A stretch of DNA of 64,000 nt from positions 62,001-126,000 of the forward strand of contig NZ_LHZV01000067.1 in assembly GCF_001581005.1 (NCBI RefSeq). Reading direction: 5' to 3'. The notes beneath the pieces were generated by a model. The model was given only the letters and a program-made list of their open reading frames with translations, was not told the origin of the DNA and did no database searches. The position numbers were made by a program, and so were the translations under genes. Source of the DNA: Acetobacter orleanensis. GTDB taxonomy: Bacteria > Pseudomonadota > Alphaproteobacteria > Acetobacterales > Acetobacteraceae. Shown here in pieces: positions 28,092 through 37,700 of the stretch (position 1 is its first letter; every line of letters begins with the position of its first letter).

Positions 28092-28175
28092 CCGAGCACC
28101 GAGCACCGAGCACCGAGCACCGAGCACCGAGCACCGAGCACCGAGCACCGAGCACCGAGCACCGAGCACCGAGCA
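28092..28175. repeat. 12 tandem copies of the heptamer CCGAGCA
   Basis: Twelve perfect, uninterrupted copies of a 7-bp unit fill 84 bp between bioA (63 bp upstream) and moaE. Because 7 is not a multiple of 3, every frame reads the same periodic heptapeptide, and all frames are open through it. It is not part of a supported gene. Such simple repeats change copy number by slippage. Confidence 0.95.
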
Positions 28176-28251
28176 CGTTCGTGTAAAAAGTGCCTCATGC
28201 ACTTAGAAATTTATTATTATTTATTTAATATCAGGAGATTATACGTATTTT

Positions 28252-28701
28252 CTAACCCCACAAGGCAGACGCTTTATCATCTGCCTCCCGCGCCTCAACC
28301 CATACACGACGGCCATCCTGATAGCGTTCGCATTTCCAGAATGGAGCACCTGTCTTGAGGCGGTCTATCAGAAAATTAGTGGCCGCCAGAGCTTCCGCCC
28401 GATGCGCAGAGGATGCGCCAACAAAGACGATTGGCGCGCCAACAACCAGTGTTCCGACACGGTGAATGAGCGTACAGCCAATGAGACTGAAACGCCTGAC
28501 CGCCTCACGAGCCAGTCCTGTCAGCACCTTTTCCGTCATACCGGGATAATGTTCTAGTGTGAGACTTTCCAGACCGTCCGGTCCGCCACGCACCTGCCCC
28601 ATGAACACGCTGATCCCGCCAACCCTGTCCGAACCAGCGGACAGACGATCCATTTCAGCACCCATCTCAAACGGGCCGGACTGAACCAGAACACGCAGCA
28701 T
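28252..28701 (-). CDS. moaE: Molybdopterin synthase catalytic subunit MoaE
   Basis: 149 residues. MoaE forms a heterotetramer with MoaD and adds the dithiolene sulfurs to cyclic pyranopterin monophosphate. Typical segments: GGISVFMGQVRG, LEHYPGMTEKVL, LIHRVGTLVVGAPIVFVGASSAHR, and the active-site lysines in LIDRLKTGAPFWKCE. It starts 4 bp after moaD, so the two subunits are co-translated. An AT-rich stretch and the heptamer repeat follow its 3' end. Confidence 0.95.
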   Translation of the reverse strand: MLRVLVQSGPFEMGAEMDRLSAGSDRVGGISVFMGQVRGGPDGLESLTLEHYPGMTEKVLTGLAREAVRRFSLIGCTLIHRVGTLVVGAPIVFVGASSAHRAEALAATNFLIDRLKTGAPFWKCERYQDGRRVWVEAREADDKASALWG

Positions 28702-28705
28702 CCGC

Positions 28706-28969
28706 TTAACCGCCGGTCATTGGCGGGAAAAAGGCCAGTTCATCACCCGGCCTGACAGTATCCTGAAACGTCGCGAGGGTCTGGTTAATGGCAACCCGCA
28801 AGCGAGGGGACGCCGCGAAGACCTCATCCATAACCCCATCCTTGCGCCGCAATTCGCCAACCAGCGTTTCCACTGTAACCGAGGGTGCAGGCATGGAAAC
28901 AGTCTCGCTTTCCCGCCCCATCTGCTCACGCAATGCGGCGAAATAGAAAATTGTGACGTCCTGCGCCAT
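28706..28969 (-). CDS. moaD: Molybdopterin synthase sulfur carrier subunit MoaD
   Basis: About 87-aa beta-grasp protein that ends in TGG, the double-glycine tail thiocarboxylated by MoeB. It opens with VTIFYFAALREQMGRE and has VAINQT and GDELAFFPPMTGG, standard for MoaD. The inner ATG (MAQDV) was preferred over one six codons upstream because AAGGA sits before it. It pairs with moaE in one operon and is separated from the upstream lipoprotein gene by a hairpin. Confidence 0.92.
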   Translation of the reverse strand: MAQDVTIFYFAALREQMGRESETVSMPAPSVTVETLVGELRRKDGVMDEVFAASPRLRVAINQTLATFQDTVRPGDELAFFPPMTGG

Positions 28970-28991
28970 GCCTGCTTCCTTACTCATTCCC

Positions 28992-29018
28992 GTAAAATGC
29001 GGCCTGCGCCCGGCCGCA
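28992..29018 (-). terminator. Terminator-like hairpin after the lipoprotein gene
   Basis: TGCGGCC (28998-29004) pairs with GGCCGCA (29012-29018); on the minus strand the stem is followed by TTTTA. It would separate the lipoprotein transcript from moaD-moaE. Confidence 0.5.
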
Positions 29019-29029
29019 CACGGCTGCCC

Positions 29030-29569
29030 TTAGTGCTGGGGAGCAACCGGGGCTGCTGCCTTCTTGGCCTGCGTAGTGGTTACGGAGCCATCCGGATGGA
29101 TAAGCGTAACCGTGCCGTCTCCATTCGGAATTTCAATCGTGGAGGCTGAGCCACGTTGCACTCCATATTGAGACGCGGCATCGGGCTCTGCATCCGGAAG
29201 CTTACCGGTAATGGAATGTGACTTATCAGAGAGACCTTCCGGCTCCCCAACGCTCATTTCACCGCCATCAGGCAACTGGGTGCTACCAGAGTTGGGAACG
29301 CCCCCCAGAATGGTCCCGGCACGGTCTTTCTCAACATCTTCAAGAGTCGGCAAGGGGGCGGGCGGACCGGGCCAGATATCTCCCCCAGCCGGCAAAAGCG
29401 GTGTTTCCGCTGTGGAATAACCGTTTACCCGACGCATATTGAGGTCTTCCCCGGATGGGGCATTCGGGTTTGCACCCGGCAGGGTTGCCGTGTCGCCCAC
29501 AAACTTCCCGAAACCGGAACATCCGCTCAAAACCAGACAAAACCCTACAAGAGCGGCTTTCCGCATCAC
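29030..29569 (-). CDS. Predicted lipoprotein of unknown function
   Basis: 179 residues starting with a lipoprotein signal (ALVGFCLVLSGC, lipobox LSGC, Cys17 as the lipidation site). The Ser/Gly after Cys is not an inner-membrane retention signal of the Asp+2 type, so an outer-membrane location is plausible. The rest is rich in Pro, Gly and Asp, low in hydrophobic core, and ends in KKAAAPVAPQH, so it is probably largely unstructured. The IPNGDGTVTLIHPDGSVTT segment is the only compact part. No known family was recognised. It lies between pgsA and moaD on the same strand. Confidence 0.75.
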   Translation of the reverse strand: MMRKAALVGFCLVLSGCSGFGKFVGDTATLPGANPNAPSGEDLNMRRVNGYSTAETPLLPAGGDIWPGPPAPLPTLEDVEKDRAGTILGGVPNSGSTQLPDGGEMSVGEPEGLSDKSHSITGKLPDAEPDAASQYGVQRGSASTIEIPNGDGTVTLIHPDGSVTTTQAKKAAAPVAPQH

Positions 29570-29733
29570 CTGACTCCGCTAACCATGACATCATGCAGGC
29601 AATTCAGAGACGCCTGCCCTCGGCTAAAAACATGCCGCTTAAAGCTTAAATAACGGTTTGCGGAGCGGACACAAGCCGATGAAAGCCAATTGAGACGAAT
29701 GAGACACACCTTGGCGACGTTTAAAACGCGAGT

Positions 29734-30306
29734 TCACGAGAGATTAACATGCCGCAACCCGGTTGTAAGGTAATCCCACCCGGTAATGAGCGTCAGCCCT
29801 GCTGCAATCCACAGCAGCACAGCCCCAATCAGCGCGACCGGCAACCACGGCATGCCCAGCAACATACCCGTGCCATCCCCTGCCAGCAAAAAGCCAATGG
29901 CCGTCATCTGGAAGCCGGTTTTCCATTTAGCCAGCCGTGTAACCGGCAGGCTTGCCCGGCGTTCCGCCAGATATTCCCGCATGCCGGACACCAGAATTTC
30001 CCGGCATAGAATAACAATGGCAGGCCACAGGCTGAAATACGGCATGTGGCCAAGGCCCGCCAGCACCATCAGGCAGGCCCCAACCAACAGTTTATCCGCA
30101 ATGGAATCAAACATCCGGCCAAAGTCAGACATCTGATGGCGGGAACGGGCCAGCTTGCCGTCAAAATAATCCGTCACCCCGGCAAGGATGAACAGAAGGC
30201 ATGCCAGCGCATCCGTCTGCGGCGAACCCCATGCAGCAAAAAGCACCACAATCGGGATCGCGACGATACGCGAGATAGTCAGAACATTCGGCAGATCTGT
30301 CAGCAT
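29734..30306 (-). CDS. pgsA: CDP-diacylglycerol-glycerol-3-phosphate 3-phosphatidyltransferase PgsA
   Basis: 190-aa integral membrane enzyme that makes phosphatidylglycerol phosphate, the committed step to phosphatidylglycerol and cardiolipin. The CDP-alcohol phosphotransferase signature D-G-x2-A-R-x8-G-x3-D-x3-D is complete in DGKLARSRHQMSDFGRMFD plus the following SIAD. About five hydrophobic helices are seen. It follows uvrC by about 100 bp on the same strand, the common proteobacterial uvrC-pgsA order. Confidence 0.94.
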   Translation of the reverse strand: MLTDLPNVLTISRIVAIPIVVLFAAWGSPQTDALACLLFILAGVTDYFDGKLARSRHQMSDFGRMFDSIADKLLVGACLMVLAGLGHMPYFSLWPAIVILCREILVSGMREYLAERRASLPVTRLAKWKTGFQMTAIGFLLAGDGTGMLLGMPWLPVALIGAVLLWIAAGLTLITGWDYLTTGLRHVNLS

Positions 30307-30405
30307 CGGAAGGATGCTAACCTATTTCCCGCAGAGCTGAAATGGTTTCTGCCTGCTGCTTTTCACCACTCACCCAGAAGTTGAGTGCAGGGCTGAAAAC
30401 CGGGG

Positions 30406-32319
30406 TTATCCCGGTGTCCAGTCTGGATGAAAATGCCCATAAACAGCCCGCGCTGTCTCCCGATTAATACCGGGTGCCGATTCGAGCTCCGCCAGACCCG
30501 CCTGCTTGACGCCACGCGCGGAGCCAAATGTACTAAGCAGCAGTTTTTTACGCGCAGGCCCCACGCCGGGAATTTCATCCAGTTCCGACGTCACCAGTGT
30601 TTTGGACCGTCCCGCTCTGTGGGTGGTGATTGCAAAGCGATGCGCCTCATCGCGCAGCCGTTGCAGGTAATACAGAACAGGGTCACGCGGTTCGAGCTGG
30701 AAGGGTGGCGCATCGCCAGTATGGAACCACTCCCGGCCTGCATCGCGGTCTGGCCCTTTGGCAATGCCCACCAGTTTAACCCCTGTCACACCGAGGTCAT
30801 CCAGCACGCCGCGCACGGCAGAATACTGGCCAGCGCCGCCGTCAATCAGCAGAACATCCGGCCAGTTGGACAGATCGCCTTCCGCGACTTCTTTCAGAGC
30901 CCGCCCAAAACGTCGCTCCAGCACCTCCCGCATCATGCCGAAGTCATCCCCCGGTGTAACAGGGCCTTTAATCAGGAATTTGCGATAAGCCCTACGGTCA
31001 AACCCTTCCGGCCCACCCACAATCATCACGCCATAGGCATGAGACCCCATGATGTGGCTGTTATCATACACCTCAATACGCTCAGGCGGCGCATCCAGCC
31101 CGAGCACCTGCGCAACACCCTCCAGAAGTCTGGCCTGCCCCGCACTTTCCGCCAGCTTGCGGTGCAGCGCATCCCGCGCATTGGCCACGGCATGATCCAG
31201 CACCTGCTTTTTTTCGCCGCGCATCGGGTGGAGGATTTCTACCTTCCGCTCCCGCCGCAACGTCAGCGCTTCTGACAGCAGAGCCTCTTCCGGCAGGTCA
31301 TGATTGACCAGCACCTGCGCTGGGCACGGCTTGTCGTCATAAAACTGCGCGATAAAGGAGGCGAGAATATCACCGGGTTCCTGATCCTGCGTATGCGCCG
31401 GGAAAAAGGATCGGTTGCCGTTATTGCGGCCACCCCGGATGAAAAAAACCTGAATGCAGGCCTGCCCACCTTCCTGCCAGATGCCGAACACATCCGCATT
31501 TTGCAGAGATGCCGGATTGATCACGCTGGAATCCTGCATTTGCGCGAGCGCACGGATACGGTCCCGCATGGTGGCCGCGCGCTCAAAATCCAGCGCCTCG
31601 GCCGCGCGGTGCATCTCGGCACTCATATCTTCCCGCAGGGCGTGGTCTTTACCGGAGAGAAACTCACGCGCCTGCTCGACCAGCTTGGCGTAATCCGCCT
31701 GATCAATCCGGTCCACGCACGGGCCGGAGCAACGCTTGATCTGAAACAGCAAGCACGGGCGAGAGCGGCTGTTGAACACGGAATCAGCGCAGGAGCGCAG
31801 CAGAAACACCCGCTGAAGCAGGTTGAGTGTCTGGTTAACCGCCCATGCCGAGGCAAATGGCCCCCACAGGCTGGCACCCTTCACCGGCTTGCCACGGTGC
31901 TTGGCAATCTGCGGAAAGGGGTGTCCATCCGTCAGCATCAGCCACGGATAGCTCTTGTCATCACGCAGCAGGATATTGAAGCGCGGCTTCATGCGCTTGA
32001 TGTAGTTGGCCTCAAGCAGCAGAGCCTCGGCCTCGGTATGGGTCGTGACAATCTCCATGGAGGCTGTCTCGGATACCATCCGGCGCAGGCGTTCGGGCAG
32101 GCGATTCACATGCGTGTAGGAGACCACCCGCTTCTTCAGCGCGAGGGCCTTGCCGACGTACAGAACATCCCCCTTCTCACCGAGCATCCGATACACGCCG
32201 GGGGAAAGCGGCATGGTTTTGAGTGCTTGCCGGATAACCTCAACGCCCTTTAACGGGGCGGCAGGCGCTTGTTCTCCACTTTGTGCTTCCGGGGTGTTTG
32301 GAGAATTTTCAGCTCTCAT
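30406..32319 (-). CDS. uvrC: UvrABC system protein C (excinuclease subunit)
   Basis: About 637 residues. UvrC makes both incisions around a lesion in nucleotide excision repair. In order: GIY-YIG nuclease ([20 protein letters not shown]), a UVR motif that binds UvrB (near [15 protein letters not shown]), an RNase H-like 3' half with [14 protein letters not shown] and [11 protein letters not shown], and tandem helix-hairpin-helix at the end ([22 protein letters not shown]). An ATG 11 codons further up is possible; this one was taken because AAAGAG precedes it. mfd in the same window feeds the pathway. Confidence 0.95.
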   Translation of the reverse strand: MRAENSPNTPEAQSGEQAPAAPLKGVEVIRQALKTMPLSPGVYRMLGEKGDVLYVGKALALKKRVVSYTHVNRLPERLRRMVSETASMEIVTTHTEAEALLLEANYIKRMKPRFNILLRDDKSYPWLMLTDGHPFPQIAKHRGKPVKGASLWGPFASAWAVNQTLNLLQRVFLLRSCADSVFNSRSRPCLLFQIKRCSGPCVDRIDQADYAKLVEQAREFLSGKDHALREDMSAEMHRAAEALDFERAATMRDRIRALAQMQDSSVINPASLQNADVFGIWQEGGQACIQVFFIRGGRNNGNRSFFPAHTQDQEPGDILASFIAQFYDDKPCPAQVLVNHDLPEEALLSEALTLRRERKVEILHPMRGEKKQVLDHAVANARDALHRKLAESAGQARLLEGVAQVLGLDAPPERIEVYDNSHIMGSHAYGVMIVGGPEGFDRRAYRKFLIKGPVTPGDDFGMMREVLERRFGRALKEVAEGDLSNWPDVLLIDGGAGQYSAVRGVLDDLGVTGVKLVGIAKGPDRDAGREWFHTGDAPPFQLEPRDPVLYYLQRLRDEAHRFAITTHRAGRSKTLVTSELDEIPGVGPARKKLLLSTFGSARGVKQAGLAELESAPGINRETARAVYGHFHPDWTPG

Positions 32320-32584
32320 CAGGCGCTCTTTCGAGAAAGTAATTTCATCCACTGATCTTGTGGATAAGTCTGTGGAACAGCCGGGCTTGACACCCCGAAA
32401 CCCGCAGATTTCCCATGGTCCTGACGTATTGCATATTTTTTAGCCAAACAAAGCAACCCATTGATTCAAAACGTTTTTATCCAGAACACTGCGTAACAGC
32501 ATTGTCACATAGGACGACTTTCTTGAAAATAAAGTCTGTCAAGAGTGGAAGTGGACAAATGCCGTAAAAATATGGCTGAGGTTT

Positions 32585-33670
32585 TCAGCCAATAGTCCCG
32601 GTTTGTTCTGCTACAGCTTCGGCTCTGGCCAGCAGACGCATGAAGTTTTCACCCCAAAACGCCGCTATCTCGCTCCGGTCATAACCACGGCGCAGCAGCT
32701 CCGCCGTCAGGTTCACGCCCTGCGTAGCGTTCTGCCAGTCCGACAGCGCGCCGCCGCCATCAAAATCTGAGGAAATCCCGACATGCTCCACACCAATCCG
32801 GCGCACCACATAGTCAATATGGTCCACAAAATCCGCCACACTGGCAGAACGGGGTGCGTCTCCCTCACGCGGCTTGAGGAAAGCTGGCATGGCGGTAATC
32901 TGGACGACCCCACCGCTTTCCTTCAGAGCATCAAGCTGCTCGTCGTCCAGATTCCGCGGATGGTCACACAAGGTCCGTACACAGGAATGGCTGGCGACCA
33001 CCGGCACGGCAGACGCCGCAACCGCCTGCATCATGGTCTTTTTAGAGGCATGGGACACATCAACCAGCAGACCCAGACGGTTCATTTCCCGCACGGCCTC
33101 ACGCCCCAGCGCTGAAAGCCCGCCGTAATTTTCCGGCTTATCCCCCAGACTGGGGCGGTGCACAGCCGCATCCGCCAGAGCGTTATGGCCATTATGGGTC
33201 AGCGTGACATATCGCGCGCCTTTGGCGCGGAACTGCGCCAGAAGAGCAGGATTGTCCCCCATGGCATAGCCATTTTCCACAGCGGGAATAACGGCCAGCG
33301 CACCGGCATCATAAGCCGCTCTTATTTCCGCAACTGTGGAGCAAACGCGGGCAGTCACCCCATTATGGGTTCCCTGCATTCCGTTAATGACATCCAGCAT
33401 GGCCAGACACTGAGCCTGCGCCTGAGCATGGCCTTCCGCATCCACCTTGGCCTGCGCGATATACGCCACAAAGCATCCGGCAGACATGCCGCCTTTCTGC
33501 ATTTTGGGCAGATCAACCCGGCGGCTCTCGGTGTCCTCAAAGGCATCCTTCTGGTCGGGCCATGGAATATCAACATGGCTATCCAGCGTGAACAGAGCGC
33601 GATGGAGCGCCTCAGCTTCGGAGGAAGGAGCAGGAGTCTGGCCCGTCTGAGCCTGTGAGGAAGACGTCAT
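32585..33670 (-). CDS. Membrane dipeptidase (peptidase family M19)
   Basis: 361 residues, amidohydrolase-fold zinc dipeptidase of the renal dipeptidase family. Metal-binding elements are LDSHVDIPW (His-x-Asp), the bridging Glu in VIPAVENGYAMG, the His residues in VDVSHASKKT and VASHSCVRTL, and HVGISSDFDGGG. There is no signal peptide, so a cytosolic enzyme that cleaves dipeptides, possibly with D-residues, is likely. The N-terminal 20 residues are Ser/Gln/Thr-rich. It diverges from xthA. The 265-bp stretch between it and uvrC holds no gene that I can see and presumably carries the uvrC promoter. Confidence 0.9.
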   Translation of the reverse strand: MTSSSQAQTGQTPAPSSEAEALHRALFTLDSHVDIPWPDQKDAFEDTESRRVDLPKMQKGGMSAGCFVAYIAQAKVDAEGHAQAQAQCLAMLDVINGMQGTHNGVTARVCSTVAEIRAAYDAGALAVIPAVENGYAMGDNPALLAQFRAKGARYVTLTHNGHNALADAAVHRPSLGDKPENYGGLSALGREAVREMNRLGLLVDVSHASKKTMMQAVAASAVPVVASHSCVRTLCDHPRNLDDEQLDALKESGGVVQITAMPAFLKPREGDAPRSASVADFVDHIDYVVRRIGVEHVGISSDFDGGGALSDWQNATQGVNLTAELLRRGYDRSEIAAFWGENFMRLLARAEAVAEQTGTIG

Positions 33671-33784
33671 GAGAGAAAAATGGTCCTGTCAGTCAAGATT
33701 ACAAGGCGCATGCCCTGCTACGTCCTTCTCTATGTGACTGTTTTTTCTTGCTCCGCAAACCCGGATGCGCAATGGCTCATGCCC

Positions 33785-34579
33785 ATGCGACTTGTAACAT
33801 GGAACATCAACTCCCTCCGCCTGCGTCTGCCCCGGCTGGAAGACCTCGTTGCCGCACTGGCGCCAGACGTTATCTGCCTGCAGGAAACCAAGGTGCCGGA
33901 CCCGCTCTTTCCGGAAGATGCCGTGCGGGCGCTGGGCTTTGAGCACCTGCATTATAAAGGCATGAAGAGCTATAATGGCGTGGCCATTCTCTCCCGCCAT
34001 CCCATCACCCCGATGGAAAAGCTGCCTGACTGGCATGGCAAGGAAGATTGTCGCCACGTAGGCGCCGTCCTCAACACGCCCTCCGGCCCGGTTGAACTGC
34101 ATGATTTTTACGTGCCCGCAGGTGGAGACATTCCAGACCCGGACGCCAACCCGAAATTTGCCCACAAGCTGGCCTTTGTTGAGGAAGTGACCGACTGGTT
34201 CACAATCCGCAAACCTGAACGCGCCATTCTGGTGGGGGATCTGAACATCGCCCCCCTTGAGCATGATGTGTGGAACCACAAGCAACTGCTCAAAATTGTC
34301 AGCCACACGCCGCCGGAAACAGAGCGGTTAAACCGCTGGCTAAACACGGGCTTTGTGGACGCCATGCGTCATTTTGTCCCGCCGCAGGAAAAACTTTATA
34401 CGTGGTGGTCCTACCGCAACCGGGACTGGCAGAAATCCAACCGTGGCCGCCGTCTGGACCATGTGTGGGTCACACCGGACCTCGTCCCCAATCTCAGCGG
34501 GATGACCGTAGTGCGGGAAGCACGGGACTGGACCAGCCCCTCCGACCATGTACCTGTAATTGTCGATTTCCAGTTTTAA
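33785..34579 (+). CDS. xthA: Exodeoxyribonuclease III (AP endonuclease)
   Basis: About 264 residues of the ExoIII/EEP superfamily, acting at abasic sites and 3' blocks in base excision repair. Motifs: RLVTWNINSLR, ICLQETKVPD (metal Glu), NGVAILSR, VGDLNIAP, WSYRNRDW, GRRLDHVWVTP and the terminal SDHVPVIVDF with catalytic Asp-His. The start at MRLVTWNIN fits the family N-terminus; another ATG two codons upstream is equally possible, and longer forms are unlikely since they add a non-homologous hydrophobic tail. Confidence 0.94.
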   Translation: MRLVTWNINSLRLRLPRLEDLVAALAPDVICLQETKVPDPLFPEDAVRALGFEHLHYKGMKSYNGVAILSRHPITPMEKLPDWHGKEDCRHVGAVLNTPSGPVELHDFYVPAGGDIPDPDANPKFAHKLAFVEEVTDWFTIRKPERAILVGDLNIAPLEHDVWNHKQLLKIVSHTPPETERLNRWLNTGFVDAMRHFVPPQEKLYTWWSYRNRDWQKSNRGRRLDHVWVTPDLVPNLSGMTVVREARDWTSPSDHVPVIVDFQF

Positions 34580-34686
34580 ACCGGGATTTTACAGGACGCA
34601 GGCTCTCTTAGTGCTCAGTCAGAAAGCCGCCCCCTGACCTGAGGCGGCAGAGACCGACGCGGCGCGGACCACCGGCACTGACCACC

Positions 34687-34722
34687 GGCGCTGACCAGCA
34701 TTCCACAAAGCTGGTCAGCGCC
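34687..34722. terminator. Perfect inverted repeat between convergent xthA and tamB
   Basis: 13-bp perfect arms (GGCGCTGACCAGC and its complement) enclose a 10-nt loop. The two flanking genes converge on it. No long T-run follows on either strand. A second weaker pairing, GCCGCC with GGCGGC, lies at 34626-34648. Confidence 0.5.
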
Positions 34723-34743
34723 ATTCCCTTAATACCCATCCTC

Positions 34744-37700
34744 TTAATAACGATACTGCCAGAGCAGGCCCACACTGCTGCCGGGGTCATTTTCTGGCGT
34801 GGTAAAGCCGGTTACGTTCCCGCCGGTGCCCACTGTGGTGTTCAGCTTGAGGTGTTTTGTCAGGTCAACCTGCACCTGAGCCTGCGTGCCTGAACCGGAA
34901 GTGGCCTGCTTGGCCCCCACATACACACCCCGCATCACATATTTCCCGGCCTCCACCGTGGTGCCCCCATTCCCTACGCCGGACCCACCGCCCACCGCCA
35001 GACGGTCCAGCCCAAGGGTTTTACGGAGTGTGCCCATCGGGTCAAACGTCGTCACACCCGTGAGTGTCGCCAGCGCCGTGCCAAGTTCCACCATCTGGGT
35101 GGAGGACAGAGAATGTGCGTCCGTGCCGAACAGCAGCATCGCCAGAACCTGATCCTGCGGGAGAGATGGAATGGACTCAAAGCTGATTTTAGGCGCGCTG
35201 GCGTAACCGCCCACTTTCAGCATCGCGGTTTCTCCATTCACCGCACGGTCAGCTTCAAAGTCCAGCGTGGGGTCCAGCTTGTGGTCTACGCTGCTACCGT
35301 TAAAGGCCACTCGCCCTTTGGTGAAGTTGAGGGAAATCCCCGCAAGATCAAAGTTCCCGCGCTTGAGGTCAAACCCACCGCTGACCAACGGCGCCGTGCT
35401 GGTGCCTTTCACCTTGAGCTTACCTGCCATTTCGGCATCCAGACCATGCCCGCGCACAAAGAACTTGCCGGGTGAGGTCAAGGTCAGATCAAGCCCGATC
35501 ACGCTTGCGTTGGCATTGGTCGCGGCAGCTTTCTCCGCTTCCGGCTTATCTCCGGGGCGGATAACATCCAGCCGTGCAACGGAAGACGGCAGGGAGTTGG
35601 GAATATTGATCTCCACCTTCCGCAGATCAATATTCCCCGCAACATCCATGCGGCCTGCGGCCTGCCCTTTGATGGTCATCTCGGAATTCATGACCGCTGT
35701 AATGAGATCACTGGAAATAGGGCGCGCATCACGCGCTACGAAATGAATATCAACCGGCATCCCCGGTGCCATAACGCCTACGGACCCGGTGACGCCCATT
35801 GTGCCGTCACCCGCTTTGGCCGTCAGGTTCTGAATGACAATGCTGGAGCCTTGCCCGACAATCCGCCCGTTGATGGCGGAGAGATGCACACCCTGCGCAA
35901 AATCCTGAATATCAGCATTTTGCAGGTCAACAGTGCCCGTCACGCGGGGTGCAGCCGTGGTCCCTTCCACCAGCAGAGCCAGTTGCACCTGCCCCAGAGC
36001 CTGCCGCGCCTGCGCACCCAGATAACCATTGGCAATCGCCAGATCCAGATGCCCATTGGTCCGCAAATTGAGTGGCCCGGTACTGGTGAGCGGGGCCGTG
36101 CCTGCAACACCAAGCGAGAGCTTCGGCCCGGCATCCGCCTGCATCTTCACTCTAGCGGATGTTCCAGCCAGATCAGCCGTGGCGTCCAGATGCAGGGGCG
36201 GCAGCGATGCAGCAGCAGACGCCCCCTGCATCCGCAGCCCATTTCCTGCCAGATGCACCTGCCCCTGTGGTCTTTCCAGAGTGCCGCTCACCTTGGCCTG
36301 CACTGCCAGCGTCCCTTGCGCATGCAGGTCAGGCATAAAGGGGCGCGCCAGTGCGGGTGTCAGGTTCCGCACATCTACCGTTGCCGCCAATGTCGGTTTG
36401 ATGCGGCCCGCAACATCCGCTGTTGCCGGTTCCGCCCCCTGCGTACCCAACGTGGCGCGCAGACGGTCCACTCCCATCGTCTCGCCAAAGGAGATAAGGG
36501 CCGGAGCTAGAAGACGCAGATTTTCCTGTTTTGCGGTAGCCGTCAGTTTTTGCAGGTGCACCTGTTTGGCTGGCAGATTGAGCAGGGCAGCGGTATCCAG
36601 CGCAAGCGGGTTGCCGGACCATGTGGCCGGGCCAATCTGCGCGCTCAGCGCCATGGCGTTTTCCGGCCCCTTGGCCGTTACCCGCGCCTGCCCTGTCATT
36701 CCGGCGGCAGCCAAACCACCCAGTTTCAGGGTAAGGTCCGCATCCGGATGCGCCGCGGGGTCCTTCACCGTGCCTGCCAGAGAAAGACTGCCGATTCTGG
36801 CCTGCGGCATGGCAACATTGCCATCCAGCTTTATCGCGACCTGAGGCTTCTGGTTGACCTGCGTGGTTTTGAGGGACGCCGCCAGCGCGCCGGAAATCGG
36901 CTGGCCAATCACGTCTTTCAAGTCCGCCAGCCGCCCGATTTTCAGATCCAGCGTGCCAAGCGGCACGACCTCACCCGATGCGAGGGTAAGAGCCCCCTGC
37001 CCCTGCACACTGTTCCAAGAGAGTTTTTTCAGGTCAATCTGGCGAGACCCCGTCTCATCCTGCGCCAACGCAACATTCAGCAGCAACGGCGCACGATTGA
37101 CGGTGCCATGCGCCTCCACAGTGCCCGCAGGCGCAGACGGCAAATGCGCAATATCCGCATCCAGCACCACAGGCCCACGCGGCATGGTTGCCGTGCCGAG
37201 GTCCCCTTCCAGATGCAGCTTGGCGGCGAAATCCTGCATTAGCCCCTTGGCGGACAGGGCAAGCGTTACCCCACCGCGCAGAGACGGCAACGCCCGCGCC
37301 AGATCAGGCAGCGCCAGCGTGGACGTAATGTCCAAGTCCTGCCCGGTATTCACCCGCCCCTGCGCCTTCAGGTGCAGGGCCTGTCCATCTACCGTCAGAG
37401 ACGTCAGATCAATCTGCTGCCCTGTAGACTGTGCCACAGGTTGAGATGCCTGCTTTTTCTGCTCCCCACCGGTGCTTGTACTCGCGGGAGAGGCATGCGG
37501 CCGCAGGGTTGCTGCCAGAGCAAAGGTGCCCTTCGGGCCGATCAGCCCCGCAGCCTGTAGTTGCCCACCGGTAATGGCCAGCGTGCCATCCGCTTTCAGG
37601 TGCGTATCACCCTCCGGCTTGGCGGGCAGGTCAAACTGCGCCGTAACCCCGGCTGTCCCTTGCAGCGGCGTCCCTGCTACCTGCCCGATGGGCCGCAGGT

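Noticed and set aside
28092-28175. CRISPR array
   Set aside because: The unit is 7 bp and contiguous, with no spacers and no cas genes nearby.
27994-28206. Open frames running through the heptamer repeat that encode TEHRAPS-type repeats
   Set aside because: All frames are open only because of the repeat period; no ribosome site, no homologous flanks, and the frames exist on both strands. Treated as a repeat, not a gene.
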